From assembly GCF_007489275.1 (NCBI RefSeq), contig NZ_VLNR01000018.1:28485-92484 (forward strand): a stretch of DNA of 64,000 nt. Direction: 5' to 3'. The position numbers were made by a program, and so were the translations under genes. This stretch comes from Aquimarina algiphila (GTDB lineage: Bacteria; Bacteroidota; Bacteroidia; Flavobacteriales; Flavobacteriaceae). The notes under the pieces are model-generated. The model did no database searches, was not told the DNA's origin, and worked only from the letters and a program-made list of their open reading frames with translations. Shown piece after piece: positions 26,442 through 35,710 of this stretch (position 1 is its first letter; every line of letters begins with the position of its first letter).

Positions 26442-27368
26442 TTAAAGTTCTAACAATCCATTAGTCTTCTTAACACCTTCTGCACTTTCTACCATTTTGC
26501 TTTTTTCTGCATCACTCAAATCGATCTCTACGATATTTTCTATACCATTTCTACCTAATACTACAGGTACACCAATACAAAGATCATTTAATCCATACTC
26601 TCCTTCTAACAAGGTTGAGCAAGGGAAAATTTTCTTTTGATCACAAGCAATTGCTTGAACTAGTCCTGATACAGCAGCTCCAGGAGCATACCATGCAGAT
26701 GTGCCTAATAATTTAGTAAGTGTTGCTCCACCAACTTTAGTATCTGCTGCTACTTGCTCTAATCTATCTTCTGCAATAAACTCTGAAACTGGAACACTAT
26801 TTCTAGTTGCCAATCTTGTTAATGGCACCATTCCTTTATCACTATGTCCGCCAATTACCATTCCATCAACATCAGAGATAGGAGCACCAAGTGCTTCTGC
26901 TAATCTATATTTGAAACGAGCACTATCCAATGCCCCACCCATTCCTATAATTCTACTTTTAGGAAGATTAGTAGTTTTATGCACTAAATATGTCATCGTA
27001 TCCATTGGGTTACTTACAACGATAATAATTGTATTTGGAGAGTGTTCTATTAAGCTAGAAGATACTGATTTAACAATTCCTGCATTAATACCAATTAATT
27101 CTTCACGAGTCATTCCCGGTTTACGTGGGATTCCTGAAGTTATCACAACAATATCACTTCCTGCAGTTTTAGAATAATCTCCTGTAGTACCTGTGATTTT
27201 AGTATCAAATCCGTTTAAAGATGCGGTTTGCATAAGATCCATTGCTTTACCTTCTGCATATCCTTCTTTAATATCTAACAATACTACTTCTGAAGCAAAA
27301 TCTTTAATTGCTATATATTCGGCACAACTTGCACCCACTGCACCAGCACCTACTACTGTAACTTTCAT
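26442..27368 (-). CDS. mdh: Malate dehydrogenase
   Basis: 308 residues, the lactate-dehydrogenase-like type of malate dehydrogenase. NAD-binding loop GAGAVGASCAE at residues 7-17, the aspartate of VVLLDIKEG, substrate arginines in IPRKPGMTREEL, VSNPMDTMTY, and the catalytic histidine in GGHSDKGMVPLTR. It interconverts malate and oxaloacetate in the citric-acid cycle, in the cytoplasm. It lies about 76 bases upstream of the SecD-like lipoprotein on the same strand. The leader contains a -7-like box TATTTTCG. Confidence 0.97.
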   Translation of the reverse strand: MKVTVVGAGAVGASCAEYIAIKDFASEVVLLDIKEGYAEGKAMDLMQTASLNGFDTKITGTTGDYSKTAGSDIVVITSGIPRKPGMTREELIGINAGIVKSVSSSLIEHSPNTIIIVVSNPMDTMTYLVHKTTNLPKSRIIGMGGALDSARFKYRLAEALGAPISDVDGMVIGGHSDKGMVPLTRLATRNSVPVSEFIAEDRLEQVAADTKVGGATLTKLLGTSAWYAPGAAVSGLVQAIACDQKKIFPCSTLLEGEYGLNDLCIGVPVVLGRNGIENIVEIDLSDAEKSKMVESAEGVKKTNGLLEL

Positions 27369-27454
27369 GGTATTTTTTTTTGATTGTAATTAAACATATT
27401 TGTTTCGCGAAAATACGAATTCTTTAACGAATTCATTAACAAATAGTATGTTAA

Positions 27455-28453
27455 TTACCAGCCAAAATTAAGCCCTAGAGAAAGGTTATTATAGTTCTGT
27501 AATGTGTAATCTAAATTAGCCTTAAAAACACCATATTGGACTTTTGCACCAATAGTTGCTTTAATTCCGTTTGTTCTACTTTTAACACTTATAGGATCCG
27601 TAACGGTTTCAGAAGCTAAGGGGCCATTTTGTATCTGGTATGTCCCTAATAAATCGGCATCACTGGAGCCAAAATAATACCCTAAACCACCATAAAAATT
27701 TAAAACAGGTAATTTGGTAGAAACAATACTTGTAAGTAACCAAGAATTTGTATTTAACCGAACTTCCTGATCTACTCCGTCAATACCACTATCCACTATA
27801 TCATAAAAGCCTTTAATATTTGTATACCCCAATAAAGCCGAAAGTCGCACAGGCCATCTTTTTAATGGATAAACCCAATCAGTAAATTCATGTTGAAAAC
27901 CAACTCCATATAACTGTATCTCTGCGTCTTCTACCGCTTTTATTCTTGGTAAAAACCGCAATTTAATTTCTGTACTTTTTATTAACCCCAAAGATCCTTG
28001 AATAAAACCACTTGGTAAAGAATTAATTTCTGCATTCCCAATACCATCAGGCAAAACCACTTCTAAAGCAGAAGCCTGACCAGGGTTTACTATGACGACA
28101 ATATCTTCTTGATTTGTTCCCAACGCATTAGCCACTACCTGACTTACTTGTCCTGAACTAAAGGCCAGATTCTCATAATCCAATACATTTAAAATAAAAG
28201 ATTGTTTCTCTTCTCTGACAAAAGACAGATTACCTACTATACCTACTTCAAAATGCCATAATTTTTTGACTTTTGCAGTATTATACCATCCATTCGATGT
28301 TGCATTTATGAGTGACTCTCCTGCCGAAGCAAAATAATCATCACTAAAGCGTTGTGCATTCTCTATTCCTATCTCGAGAATTTGATCAATATCTGTTTGT
28401 GAAGTAGCTGTATGACCGAGAAGTAATGCTAGTAGTAAAGCACATTTTTTCAT
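27455..28453 (-). CDS. Outer-membrane beta-barrel-like protein (DUF6588-like)
   Basis: About 332 residues from MKKCALLLALLLGHTATSQ, a clear signal peptide. The open frame extends back to 28525, but that would start inside the gyrB terminator, so the start at 28453 is chosen. The mature protein begins with a helical segment (NAQRFSDDYFASAGESLINATSNGWYNTAKVKKLWHFEV) followed by barrel-like strands, ending NNLSLGLNFGW. The GWYNTAK segment recalls the DUF6588 family of Bacteroidota outer-membrane proteins, which I name with limited confidence. Confidence 0.7.
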   Translation of the reverse strand: MKKCALLLALLLGHTATSQTDIDQILEIGIENAQRFSDDYFASAGESLINATSNGWYNTAKVKKLWHFEVGIVGNLSFVREEKQSFILNVLDYENLAFSSGQVSQVVANALGTNQEDIVVIVNPGQASALEVVLPDGIGNAEINSLPSGFIQGSLGLIKSTEIKLRFLPRIKAVEDAEIQLYGVGFQHEFTDWVYPLKRWPVRLSALLGYTNIKGFYDIVDSGIDGVDQEVRLNTNSWLLTSIVSTKLPVLNFYGGLGYYFGSSDADLLGTYQIQNGPLASETVTDPISVKSRTNGIKATIGAKVQYGVFKANLDYTLQNYNNLSLGLNFGW

Positions 28454-28508
28454 AAGATTTGGGTTTAATAGGCTCTGCAATATAGAAAAAACGTTAATAA
28501 ATCCATAA

Positions 28509-28542
28509 AAAAAACCGCCATACAAATATATGGCGGTTTTTT
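28509..28542 (-). terminator. Intrinsic terminator after gyrB
   Basis: Fourteen-base-pair stem AAAAAACCGCCATA / TATGGCGGTTTTTT with a six-base loop, 22 bases past the gyrB stop. Confidence 0.92.
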
Positions 28543-28563
28543 AATATCATATCAAAACACTAA

Positions 28564-30516
<1,953 letters not shown>

Positions 30517-30544
30517 TTAATTATTTTATTTTTTTGACAACAAA

Positions 30545-30552
30545 CAAAGATA
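30545..30552 (-). promoter_or_regulatory. -7 promoter element TATCTTTG of gyrB
   Basis: Perfect TAnnTTTG match on the minus strand, 41 bases upstream of the gyrB ATG. Confidence 0.65.
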
Positions 30553-30829
30553 AAAAAACAGTAAAAGGATAAAAGGGTTTTATCAAAGATGATTTAAAGA
30601 GTTATCAACAATTAGTTAAGAATAGTACCAGAAAAATAAAAAATGCTCTTAAAACTGATAAAAACAGCCTTAAATTGAATTTAAGATTATAATAACATTT
30701 TAAAGCCTTTTCTGATTTAATAACCTAGACACTTCAAAATGAATACAATACATTAATTCACTATTACGCCTACAAAACTCAAAGAAAAGACATAAAAGAT
30801 AATTCTAAGTAAATTTCCTTTTAAATAAT

Positions 30830-30859
30830 AAAGCCCCAAGAAATTCTTCTCAGGGCTTT
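30830..30859 (-). terminator. Intrinsic terminator after asnB
   Basis: Outer stem AAAGCCC / GGGCTTT and inner stem GAA / TTC, with T-rich sequence following on the minus strand. Confidence 0.7.
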
Positions 30860-30909
30860 ACATCTCAATTAACTCAACTTCTAGTTAGTAATAAAAATAA
30901 ATTGTATGT

Positions 30910-32595
30910 TTATTGCACGACTTCTTCGGCTTCATAGGCCTCTTCGTGTACGTTAGCTACTGCTCGGCCACTTGGATCATTCATATTTTTAAAAGCTTCA
31001 TCCCACTCTAATGCTATTTTTGTACTACATGCTACCGATGGCTCCTGAGGCACACTCATAGCTGCAGCATCACTAGGAAAATGCCCTTCAAAAATTGAAC
31101 GATAATAGAATTCTTCTTTATTCTGAGGAGTTTGAATCGGGAACCTAAAGTGTGCATTTGCCATTTGTTCATCCGTTACTTCTGTTTCAACTACTTCTTT
31201 TAAAGTATCTATCCAACTATATCCAACCCCATCAGAAAACTGTTCTTTTTGTCTCCAAGCCACACTTTCTGGTAAATATGACTCAAAAGCCTTACGAATA
31301 ACCCATTTCTCCATTCGTTCTCCATTAATCATTTTATCTTTTGGATTAATTCTCATGGCCACATCCATGAATTCTTTATCTAAAAATGGTACACGTCCTT
31401 CGATCCCCCATGCGGCAAGTGATTTATTTGCACGCAAGCAATCATACATATGAAGTTTATCAAGTTTACGCACAGTCTCCTCATGAAATTCTCTAGCATT
31501 TGGTGCTTTATGAAAATAAAGATATCCTCCAAAAATCTCATCAGCTCCTTCTCCAGAAAGTACCATTTTCACCCCCATTGACTTAATAACTCTAGCCATC
31601 AAATACATTGGAGTCGACGCCCTAATTGTTGTTATATCGTAGGTTTCTAAATTATAAATAACATCTTTTATAGCGTCAAGGCCTTCTTGTATTGTAAATT
31701 TAATTTCGTGATGAACGGTACCAATATGATCTGCCACTTTTTGTGCTGCCTCAAGATCTGGAGATCCTTCTAATCCAACAGAAAAAGAATGTAATTTTGG
31801 CCACCAGGCATCTTTTACATCATCTGATTCTATTCGTTTTTCTGCATATTTTTTTGCAATAGCTGAAGTAACCGAAGAATCTAATCCACCAGACAACAAT
31901 ACTCCATAAGGAACATCAGACATTAATTGTCTATGAACAGCTGCTTCAAGCGCATCTCTAAGCTCATCAATACTTGTTTGATTTTCCTTTACAGCTTCAT
32001 AGTCTTCCCAGTCTCTTACATACCATTTTTTCAATTCCCCCTCTTCACCAGACAAGTAATGCCCAGGAGGAAACAATTCTATTTTTGTACATACTCCTTC
32101 TAGAGCTTTTAATTCTGAACCTATATAAAAGCTACCATTTTGGTCCCATCCCATATATAAAGGAATAATACCCATATGATCTCTTGATATAAGGTATGTG
32201 TTTTTCTCCACATCATACAAAGCAAATGCAAAAATACCGTTCAGATCATCTAAAAAATCAGCACCTTTTTCCTTATATAAAGCTAATATCACTTCACAAT
32301 CTGACTCTGTCTGAAAATTATATTTTCCTTCGAATTGCTTACGAATCTCTCTATGATTATAAATTTCTCCATTAGCAGCAAGCACTAACTTCTTATCTTC
32401 ACTAAAAAGAGGTTGTTTACCAGACACCGGATCAACAATTGCCAATCTCTCATGCGCCAATATCGCATGTTCATTTGAATATATCCCACTCCAATCCGGA
32501 CCTCTATGACGAATTTTTTTTGACATCTCCAGTAATTGAGGTCTTAAAACCTCTGAATCTTGCTTTAAATCAAAAGCACAAACAATTCCACACAT
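30910..32595 (-). CDS. asnB: Glutamine-hydrolysing asparagine synthetase B
   Basis: 561 residues. The mature N-terminal Cys2 (MCGIVCAFD) is the glutaminase nucleophile, followed by RHRGPDWSG, LAHERLAIVD and AANGEIYNH. The synthetase domain has the ATP pyrophosphatase loop VLLSGGLDSSVTSA and the segments VLSGEGADEIFGGYLYFH and GIEGRVPFLDKEFMDVAM. It makes asparagine from aspartate, glutamine and ATP in the cytoplasm. The minus-strand sequence TACATCTTTGAC about 30 bases upstream is a near-consensus promoter. Monocistronic. Confidence 0.96.
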   Translation of the reverse strand: MCGIVCAFDLKQDSEVLRPQLLEMSKKIRHRGPDWSGIYSNEHAILAHERLAIVDPVSGKQPLFSEDKKLVLAANGEIYNHREIRKQFEGKYNFQTESDCEVILALYKEKGADFLDDLNGIFAFALYDVEKNTYLISRDHMGIIPLYMGWDQNGSFYIGSELKALEGVCTKIELFPPGHYLSGEEGELKKWYVRDWEDYEAVKENQTSIDELRDALEAAVHRQLMSDVPYGVLLSGGLDSSVTSAIAKKYAEKRIESDDVKDAWWPKLHSFSVGLEGSPDLEAAQKVADHIGTVHHEIKFTIQEGLDAIKDVIYNLETYDITTIRASTPMYLMARVIKSMGVKMVLSGEGADEIFGGYLYFHKAPNAREFHEETVRKLDKLHMYDCLRANKSLAAWGIEGRVPFLDKEFMDVAMRINPKDKMINGERMEKWVIRKAFESYLPESVAWRQKEQFSDGVGYSWIDTLKEVVETEVTDEQMANAHFRFPIQTPQNKEEFYYRSIFEGHFPSDAAAMSVPQEPSVACSTKIALEWDEAFKNMNDPSGRAVANVHEEAYEAEEVVQ

Positions 32596-32854
32596 ATTCT
32601 TCTTTTTCTATGATTTGAGAAGTCAAAGATGTACTTATAGTTACATTATAAAAACAATAAAGCTTAAATAGACTACAAATTATAACTAAAAAAACACTAT
32701 AACCATAAAAATGAAACAAATATTAAGCAATACCTTTATAAATACTATCAAACTGTCACAAACAACATTTAACACAATTTATAGATACGATTAACATTTC
32801 GCTTGTAAGTTCGAGTATATCTTTACGTCTGTCATAAAAACAAAAATCACTCTT

Positions 32855-33388
32855 ATGAAAAAATCAATCTTATTAGTTGCAATTATGTTGATAGGAACAT
32901 TATCAACTGTAAATGCTCAAAAATTTGCTGGGTTACAAAAAAGCCCTACCGACATTTCTTATGCAAAGAAAGACCGAAGTGCTAAACCAGAAATCAAAGT
33001 TGTATATAGTCGCCCACAAAAAAAAGGTCGTCAAATTTTTGGTAATTTAGCCGCTTACGACAAGGTTTGGAGAACTGGTGCTGATGAAGCTACAGAAATT
33101 AAATTCTTTCAGGATGTAAAAATGGGAGATAAAACTGTTAAGGCAGGTACATATTCATTATTTACAATACCTGGAGAGAAGGAATGGACTATAATTCTAA
33201 ATTCTGACCTAGACAGCTGGGGAGCATATACTTATGATGAAAGCAAAGATGTTGCAAGAATTAAGGTTCCAGCTGCAAGTGGAGAGGAATTAGAAGTATT
33301 TTCTATAGCTTTCAAAAAAGTTGACAAAGGGTACCATATGGTTATGGGATGGGACAAAGCTCGGGTAGAAGTTCCTTTTTACCTATAA
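32855..33388 (+). CDS. Secreted DUF2911 protein
   Basis: 177 residues with signal peptide MKKSILLVAIMLIGTLSTVNAQ. The DUF2911 domain is shown by VVYSRPQKKGRQIFGNLAAYDKVWRTGADEATEIKFFQDV, AGTYSLFTIPGEKEWTIILNSDLDSWGAYTYD and the C-terminal MGWDKARVEVPF. DUF2911 is a small, mainly Bacteroidota exported family of unknown activity. A 16-base-pair terminator follows. It faces the small-peptide array. Confidence 0.9.
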   Translation: MKKSILLVAIMLIGTLSTVNAQKFAGLQKSPTDISYAKKDRSAKPEIKVVYSRPQKKGRQIFGNLAAYDKVWRTGADEATEIKFFQDVKMGDKTVKAGTYSLFTIPGEKEWTIILNSDLDSWGAYTYDESKDVARIKVPAASGEELEVFSIAFKKVDKGYHMVMGWDKARVEVPFYL

Positions 33389-33420
33389 ACAAGAAACTTA
33401 GAGTTTAAAAAAACCAATAA

Positions 33421-33459
33421 AAAAATAGCATGAAACTTCGGACGTTTCATGCTATTTTT
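33421..33459. terminator. Strong bidirectional terminator at the left end of the peptide array
   Basis: Sixteen-base-pair perfect stem AAAAATAGCATGAAAC / GTTTCATGCTATTTTT with a seven-base loop. It ends the DUF2911 gene on the plus strand and peptide copy B on the minus strand. Confidence 0.92.
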
Positions 33460-33533
33460 TACCTCATATAGTATTTGTTGATACTAATGATTCCCCCAAC
33501 AGAGATTAGATATTATCTCCTCTCTTTTTTTAG

Positions 33534-33632
33534 TTATCTGTGGATAGCGTGACCAGACGCTCCAGGTAACTCTTTTAGAAAATCCATTACGACTCTAAAA
33601 GTTAATCTAAATTTCGTGTAAAATAGCCCCAT
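33534..33632 (-). CDS. 32-residue FLK-LP family peptide, copy B (unknown function)
   Basis: 32 codons from ATG (33632) to TAA. The N-terminus is MGLFYTKF, the centre is V-V-M-D-FLKELPGAS, and the C-terminus H31-R32. It shares with all copies F4, F18-L19-K20, L22-P23, A25 and a basic last residue. No signal peptide; net charge about +3. A -7-like box (TATATTTA, 33663-33670) lies 31 bases upstream, matching the spacing at copies C and E. The start context CATATGGGG is shared with copy D. Confidence 0.85.
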   Translation of the reverse strand: MGLFYTKFRLTFRVVMDFLKELPGASGHAIHR

Positions 33633-33662
33633 ATGTTATTTTTAAATTAATTAAATACTACA

Positions 33663-33670
33663 TAAATATA
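33663..33670 (-). promoter_or_regulatory. Putative -7 element TATATTTA of peptide copy B
   Basis: One mismatch from TAnnTTTG. The surrounding GTGTTATATTTATGTA resembles GTGTTATCTTTGTAC at copy C. Confidence 0.45.
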
Positions 33671-33862
33671 ACACCAATATGATGTGATTTCAATAATTAT
33701 TTATGCATTTTAGATATAAATCAAGATTTTATCGATAACAAACACAAAAATCTCAATTCTAGTACTTTCCATTCTAATCAGCTTGTTATTTTTTACTAGG
33801 AAAATGGGGTAATTTCCCCCTAATTTCATTTTGTAATCAACAAACTATTCTTTTTAATTTCC

Positions 33863-33886
33863 AAAAATTGTCCCTCAACAATTTTT
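33863..33886 (-). terminator. Hairpin after peptide copy C
   Basis: Nine-base-pair stem AAAAATTGT / ACAATTTTT, six bases past the stop of copy C on the minus strand. A second hairpin (GGGG-n6-CCCC, 33806-33819) lies further downstream and could act as a backup. Confidence 0.6.
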
Positions 33887-33892
33887 AAAAAA

Positions 33893-33991
33893 TTATCTAT
33901 GGATTGCATTACTGCAAGCCGATGGCAATTGCTTTAAAAAAGCTTTTAATGCCTTTACATCTATAACCAAAATACCGTAAAATAGCCTCAT
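33893..33991 (-). CDS. 32-residue FLK-LP family peptide, copy C (unknown function)
   Basis: 32 codons from ATG (33991) to TAA. Closest to the distant copy A: both have LFYGI, then D11, K13-A-L-K16 and FLKQLP. It differs from the others in C26 (serine elsewhere) and S24. It ends in H31-R32 like copy B. It has the best promoter of the array, TATCTTTG (34018-34025), 27 bases upstream, with a perfect palindrome just beyond it. Confidence 0.85.
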   Translation of the reverse strand: MRLFYGILVIDVKALKAFLKQLPSACSNAIHR

Positions 33992-34017
33992 AATCTTTTG
34001 ATTTATAATTTGTTGTA

Positions 34018-34025
34018 CAAAGATA
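34018..34025 (-). promoter_or_regulatory. -7 promoter element TATCTTTG of peptide copy C
   Basis: Perfect TAnnTTTG on the minus strand, 27 bases from the ATG, the same distance as at copy E. Confidence 0.6.
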
Positions 34026-34031
34026 ACACTC

Positions 34032-34045
34032 ATCTCATTTGAGAT
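34032..34045. promoter_or_regulatory. Palindromic operator-like site ATCTCATTTGAGAT
   Basis: Perfect inverted repeat ATCTCA-TT-TGAGAT located six bases upstream of the -7 box of copy C, inside the expected promoter spacer. A bound regulator would interfere with the polymerase. The other copies do not show the same site clearly. Confidence 0.45.
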
Positions 34046-34171
34046 AAAAAAATTAACACTTCTCAAACAAGGTTTTTAGATATAAAGCATTTTAGAAACG
34101 ACGTGAGGTATAAAAATGAACTATCAACCACTTTATTTTAAAGAAATTTCCCACATGAAAAAGTTGTATTT

Positions 34172-34193
34172 AAGGGGTTTTCTCCCCCTTTTT
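34172..34193 (+). terminator. Plus-strand-oriented hairpin within the peptide array
   Basis: Stem AAGGGG / CCCCTT with a seven-base loop, then TTT. It is oriented to terminate plus-strand transcription, opposite to the peptide genes. Confidence 0.4.
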
Positions 34194-34305
34194 GATTCTT
34201 TAAAACTAGTAATTAAACCCCCTCAGATTTACAAAAAAGCCATATGATATATCAATACCGGTCAGCTATTTCTAAATACTATTATTTCCCCTTCATTACA
34301 AATAT

Positions 34306-34348
34306 AAAAAAAGAGACTATACACCGCTGGGGGACAGTCTCTTTTTTT
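34306..34348 (-). terminator. Terminator after peptide copy D
   Basis: Thirteen-base-pair stem AAAAAAAGAGACT / AGTCTCTTTTTTT with a 17-base loop, about 45 bases past the stop of copy D. T-rich on both sides, so it may work in both directions. Confidence 0.75.
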
Positions 34349-34391
34349 TATGTTTTTAACAAATATTTCAATGTCTAAAAAGTAGTCTTCA

Positions 34392-34490
34392 TCACTTTCG
34401 CATCACATAAGCAGATGCTCTCGGAAGATCTTTCAAGAATTTAATAATGTTTTTAAAAATAAGCCCTTTAAAAGTAAAAAATGTCCCCAT
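34392..34490 (-). CDS. 32-residue FLK-LP family peptide, copy D (unknown function)
   Basis: 32 codons from ATG (34490) to TGA, the only copy with a TGA stop. N-terminus MGTFFTFKGLIF; the core is I-I-K-FLKDLP with R24 in place of glycine, then A25-S26, Y28, V29-M30-R31-K32. Net charge about +6. A weaker promoter-like TTAAATTG lies 30 bases upstream (34520-34527). The start context CATATGGGG matches copy B. Confidence 0.82.
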   Translation of the reverse strand: MGTFFTFKGLIFKNIIKFLKDLPRASAYVMRK

Positions 34491-34642
34491 ATGTGATTCA
34501 TTAAATATTAATTCTCAATCAATTTAATTAAAGACATTAAAAAATACAAGATTTTTGTTAAATAATTAACAGATTTCCAGAGACATACAAGAATAAGTAC
34601 TTCAAAAAAATAAACCTAAATAGGTTTTTTACTTTTCAAATA

Positions 34643-34677
34643 AATAAGAGATTGTTTTATTTAAACAATCTCTTATT
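34643..34677 (-). terminator. Strong hairpin after peptide copy E
   Basis: Fifteen-base-pair stem AATAAGAGATTGTTT / AAACAATCTCTTATT with a five-base loop, about 58 bases past the stop of copy E. A second small hairpin (AAACCTA / TAGGTTT, 34612-34627) follows with T-rich tails on both strands. Confidence 0.75.
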
Positions 34678-34735
34678 AAAGGTTCAAAACATATGACAAT
34701 GCATAATATGAAAACATACTCATATTAATTTCTTA

Positions 34736-34834
34736 TTATTTATACATCGCGTATCGTGAAGCTCCTGGTAGTTCTTTTAAAAAACTAATGACAACATTAA
34801 AGTTTAATCCGAAAATAGTAGTAAAATATTTCAT
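34736..34834 (-). CDS. 32-residue FLK-LP family peptide, copy E (unknown function)
   Basis: 32 codons from ATG (34834) to TAA. N-terminus MKYFTTIFGLNF, core V-V-I-S-FLKELPGAS, then R27-Y28-A29-M30-Y31-K32. It matches copy A at FLK-x-LPGASRYAM. The promoter-like box TAAATTTG lies 27 bases upstream. The leader shares GAGTGT and a run resembling AATTAAAAATCA with copy C, so the leaders as well as the coding parts are related. Confidence 0.85.
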   Translation of the reverse strand: MKYFTTIFGLNFNVVISFLKELPGASRYAMYK

Positions 34835-34860
34835 AACATCCTGATTTTTAATTACACTTA

Positions 34861-34868
34861 CAAATTTA
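34861..34868 (-). promoter_or_regulatory. -7 promoter element TAAATTTG of peptide copy E
   Basis: Perfect TAnnTTTG match on the minus strand, 27 bases from the ATG. A TTTTTTG run further upstream may be a -33 element, but the spacing is slightly long. Confidence 0.55.
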
Positions 34869-34942
34869 TAGGATATACACTCTTGTAACCGCAAAAAATC
34901 GCTGGTTAATCAAAAAGGCAGATTAAACCGGCATTTACTTTC

Positions 34943-34967
34943 GACGAAAGGTAATTTCGTCTTTTTT
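34943..34967 (+). terminator. Plus-oriented terminator right of the peptide array
   Basis: Stem GACGAAA / TTTCGTC with loop GGTAA, followed by six T on the plus strand only. Both neighbours (queE and copy E) are on the minus strand, so it implies an unassigned plus-strand transcript. Confidence 0.55.
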
Positions 34968-35012
34968 ATTATTTAATTAAGTCATGATGTTTTGTATAAC
35001 ACATATACTTGA

Positions 35013-35642
35013 TTATGGAATATTAAGATACTTATGGGTCTGCAGAGAAACCTTCCATTTTGGGTTTTTCATAACATAATCCACTATCATTGGAATCATT
35101 TTTTCGCGAACGCTCCATTCTGGTTGAAGATATAATATACAGTGATCAGAAACCTTAGCAGCTTGCTCTTCTGCAAAAGCAAAATCACTTTTATTATAGA
35201 CAATGCACTTTAATTCATGGGCTTTTTGATAAATCTCTTCTTTAGGAAGTTTTACTTTCTTGGGGGAAAGACAAATCCAATCCCATTCTCCTGTCAAAGC
35301 ATAAGCTCCAGAAGTTTCTATATGAGTTTTTGCTCCTCTATCTCTAAGGCCCTGGGTTAACAAACTCATATCCCATGTTAAAGGTTCACCACCAGTAACA
35401 ACTACTACATCACTATATTTCAAAGAATTTTCTATAATTAAGCCTGTATCTGTAGGAGGATGCAGGTCAGCGTTCCAACTCTCTTTTACATCACACCAAT
35501 GACATCCAACATCACAACCGCCTATTCTAACAAAATATGCTGCTGTTCCTTTATGAAAACCTTCCCCTTGTATGGTATAAAACTCTTCCATTAAAGGAAG
35601 CATCTTACCATCATTCACCAATTTTTGTACACTCTCTTGCAT
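35013..35642 (-). CDS. queE: 7-carboxy-7-deazaguanine synthase (radical SAM)
   Basis: 209 residues from MQESVQKL. It converts 6-carboxytetrahydropterin to 7-carboxy-7-deazaguanine in queuosine biosynthesis. The [4Fe-4S] motif is C-x3-C-x2-C in GGCDVGCHWCDVKESW, preceded by EEFYTIQGEGFHKGTAAYFVRI, and the SAM-binding GGE motif is in VVTGGEPLTWDM. The frame extends to 35660, but that segment is the promoter itself (TACCTTTG at 35650-35657), so the start is 35642, or the ATG of MLPLMEEF at 35603. Starting at 35642 would leave almost no 5' leader. Confidence 0.93.
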   Translation of the reverse strand: MQESVQKLVNDGKMLPLMEEFYTIQGEGFHKGTAAYFVRIGGCDVGCHWCDVKESWNADLHPPTDTGLIIENSLKYSDVVVVTGGEPLTWDMSLLTQGLRDRGAKTHIETSGAYALTGEWDWICLSPKKVKLPKEEIYQKAHELKCIVYNKSDFAFAEEQAAKVSDHCILYLQPEWSVREKMIPMIVDYVMKNPKWKVSLQTHKYLNIP

Positions 35643-35649
35643 AAGGCTG

Positions 35650-35657
35650 CAAAGGTA
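35650..35657 (-). promoter_or_regulatory. -7 promoter element TACCTTTG of queE
   Basis: Part of the 16-base string GTACCTTTGCAGCCTT, identical to the typA promoter core. It lies only 8 bases before the first plausible start codon of queE. Confidence 0.75.
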
Positions 35658-35710
35658 CATAAGATAAAAGAATTATAAGACAAAACTATAAATCGAATAT
35701 TATAACAAAA

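Larger units (their letters stand above)
33389..35012. other. 1.6 kb small-peptide locus
   Basis: This stretch looks empty at normal gene-length cut-offs. It contains four minus-strand genes for 32-residue FLK-LP peptides (33534, 33893, 34392, 34736), spaced about 350-500 bases apart, with promoter-like boxes and several hairpins between them. No longer open frame, transposase or integrase lies within it. Base composition is very AT-rich, apart from short G4/C4 runs in the hairpins. Confidence 0.75.

Noticed and set aside
26701..27177. 158-codon frame antisense to mdh
   Set aside because: Fully inside mdh on the other strand, with no start context or domain; a shadow frame.
34155..34247. Plus-strand 30-codon open frame inside the peptide array
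   Set aside because: It does not share the F-L-K-x-L-P motif or the 32-residue length, has no promoter-like box at the right distance, and overlaps a hairpin. Likely chance.
34080..34260. Possible decayed sixth copy of the small-peptide family on the minus strand
   Set aside because: A CATATGG start context and a faint match to the FLK-encoding DNA exist, but stop codons follow after four codons and the alignment is too weak to claim a pseudogene.
33389..35012. CRISPR array or repeat-type element in the 1.6 kb gap
   Set aside because: The repeated units are open reading frames with diverged DNA, not identical short repeats with unique spacers. Similarity is stronger at protein level, and no cas gene is near.
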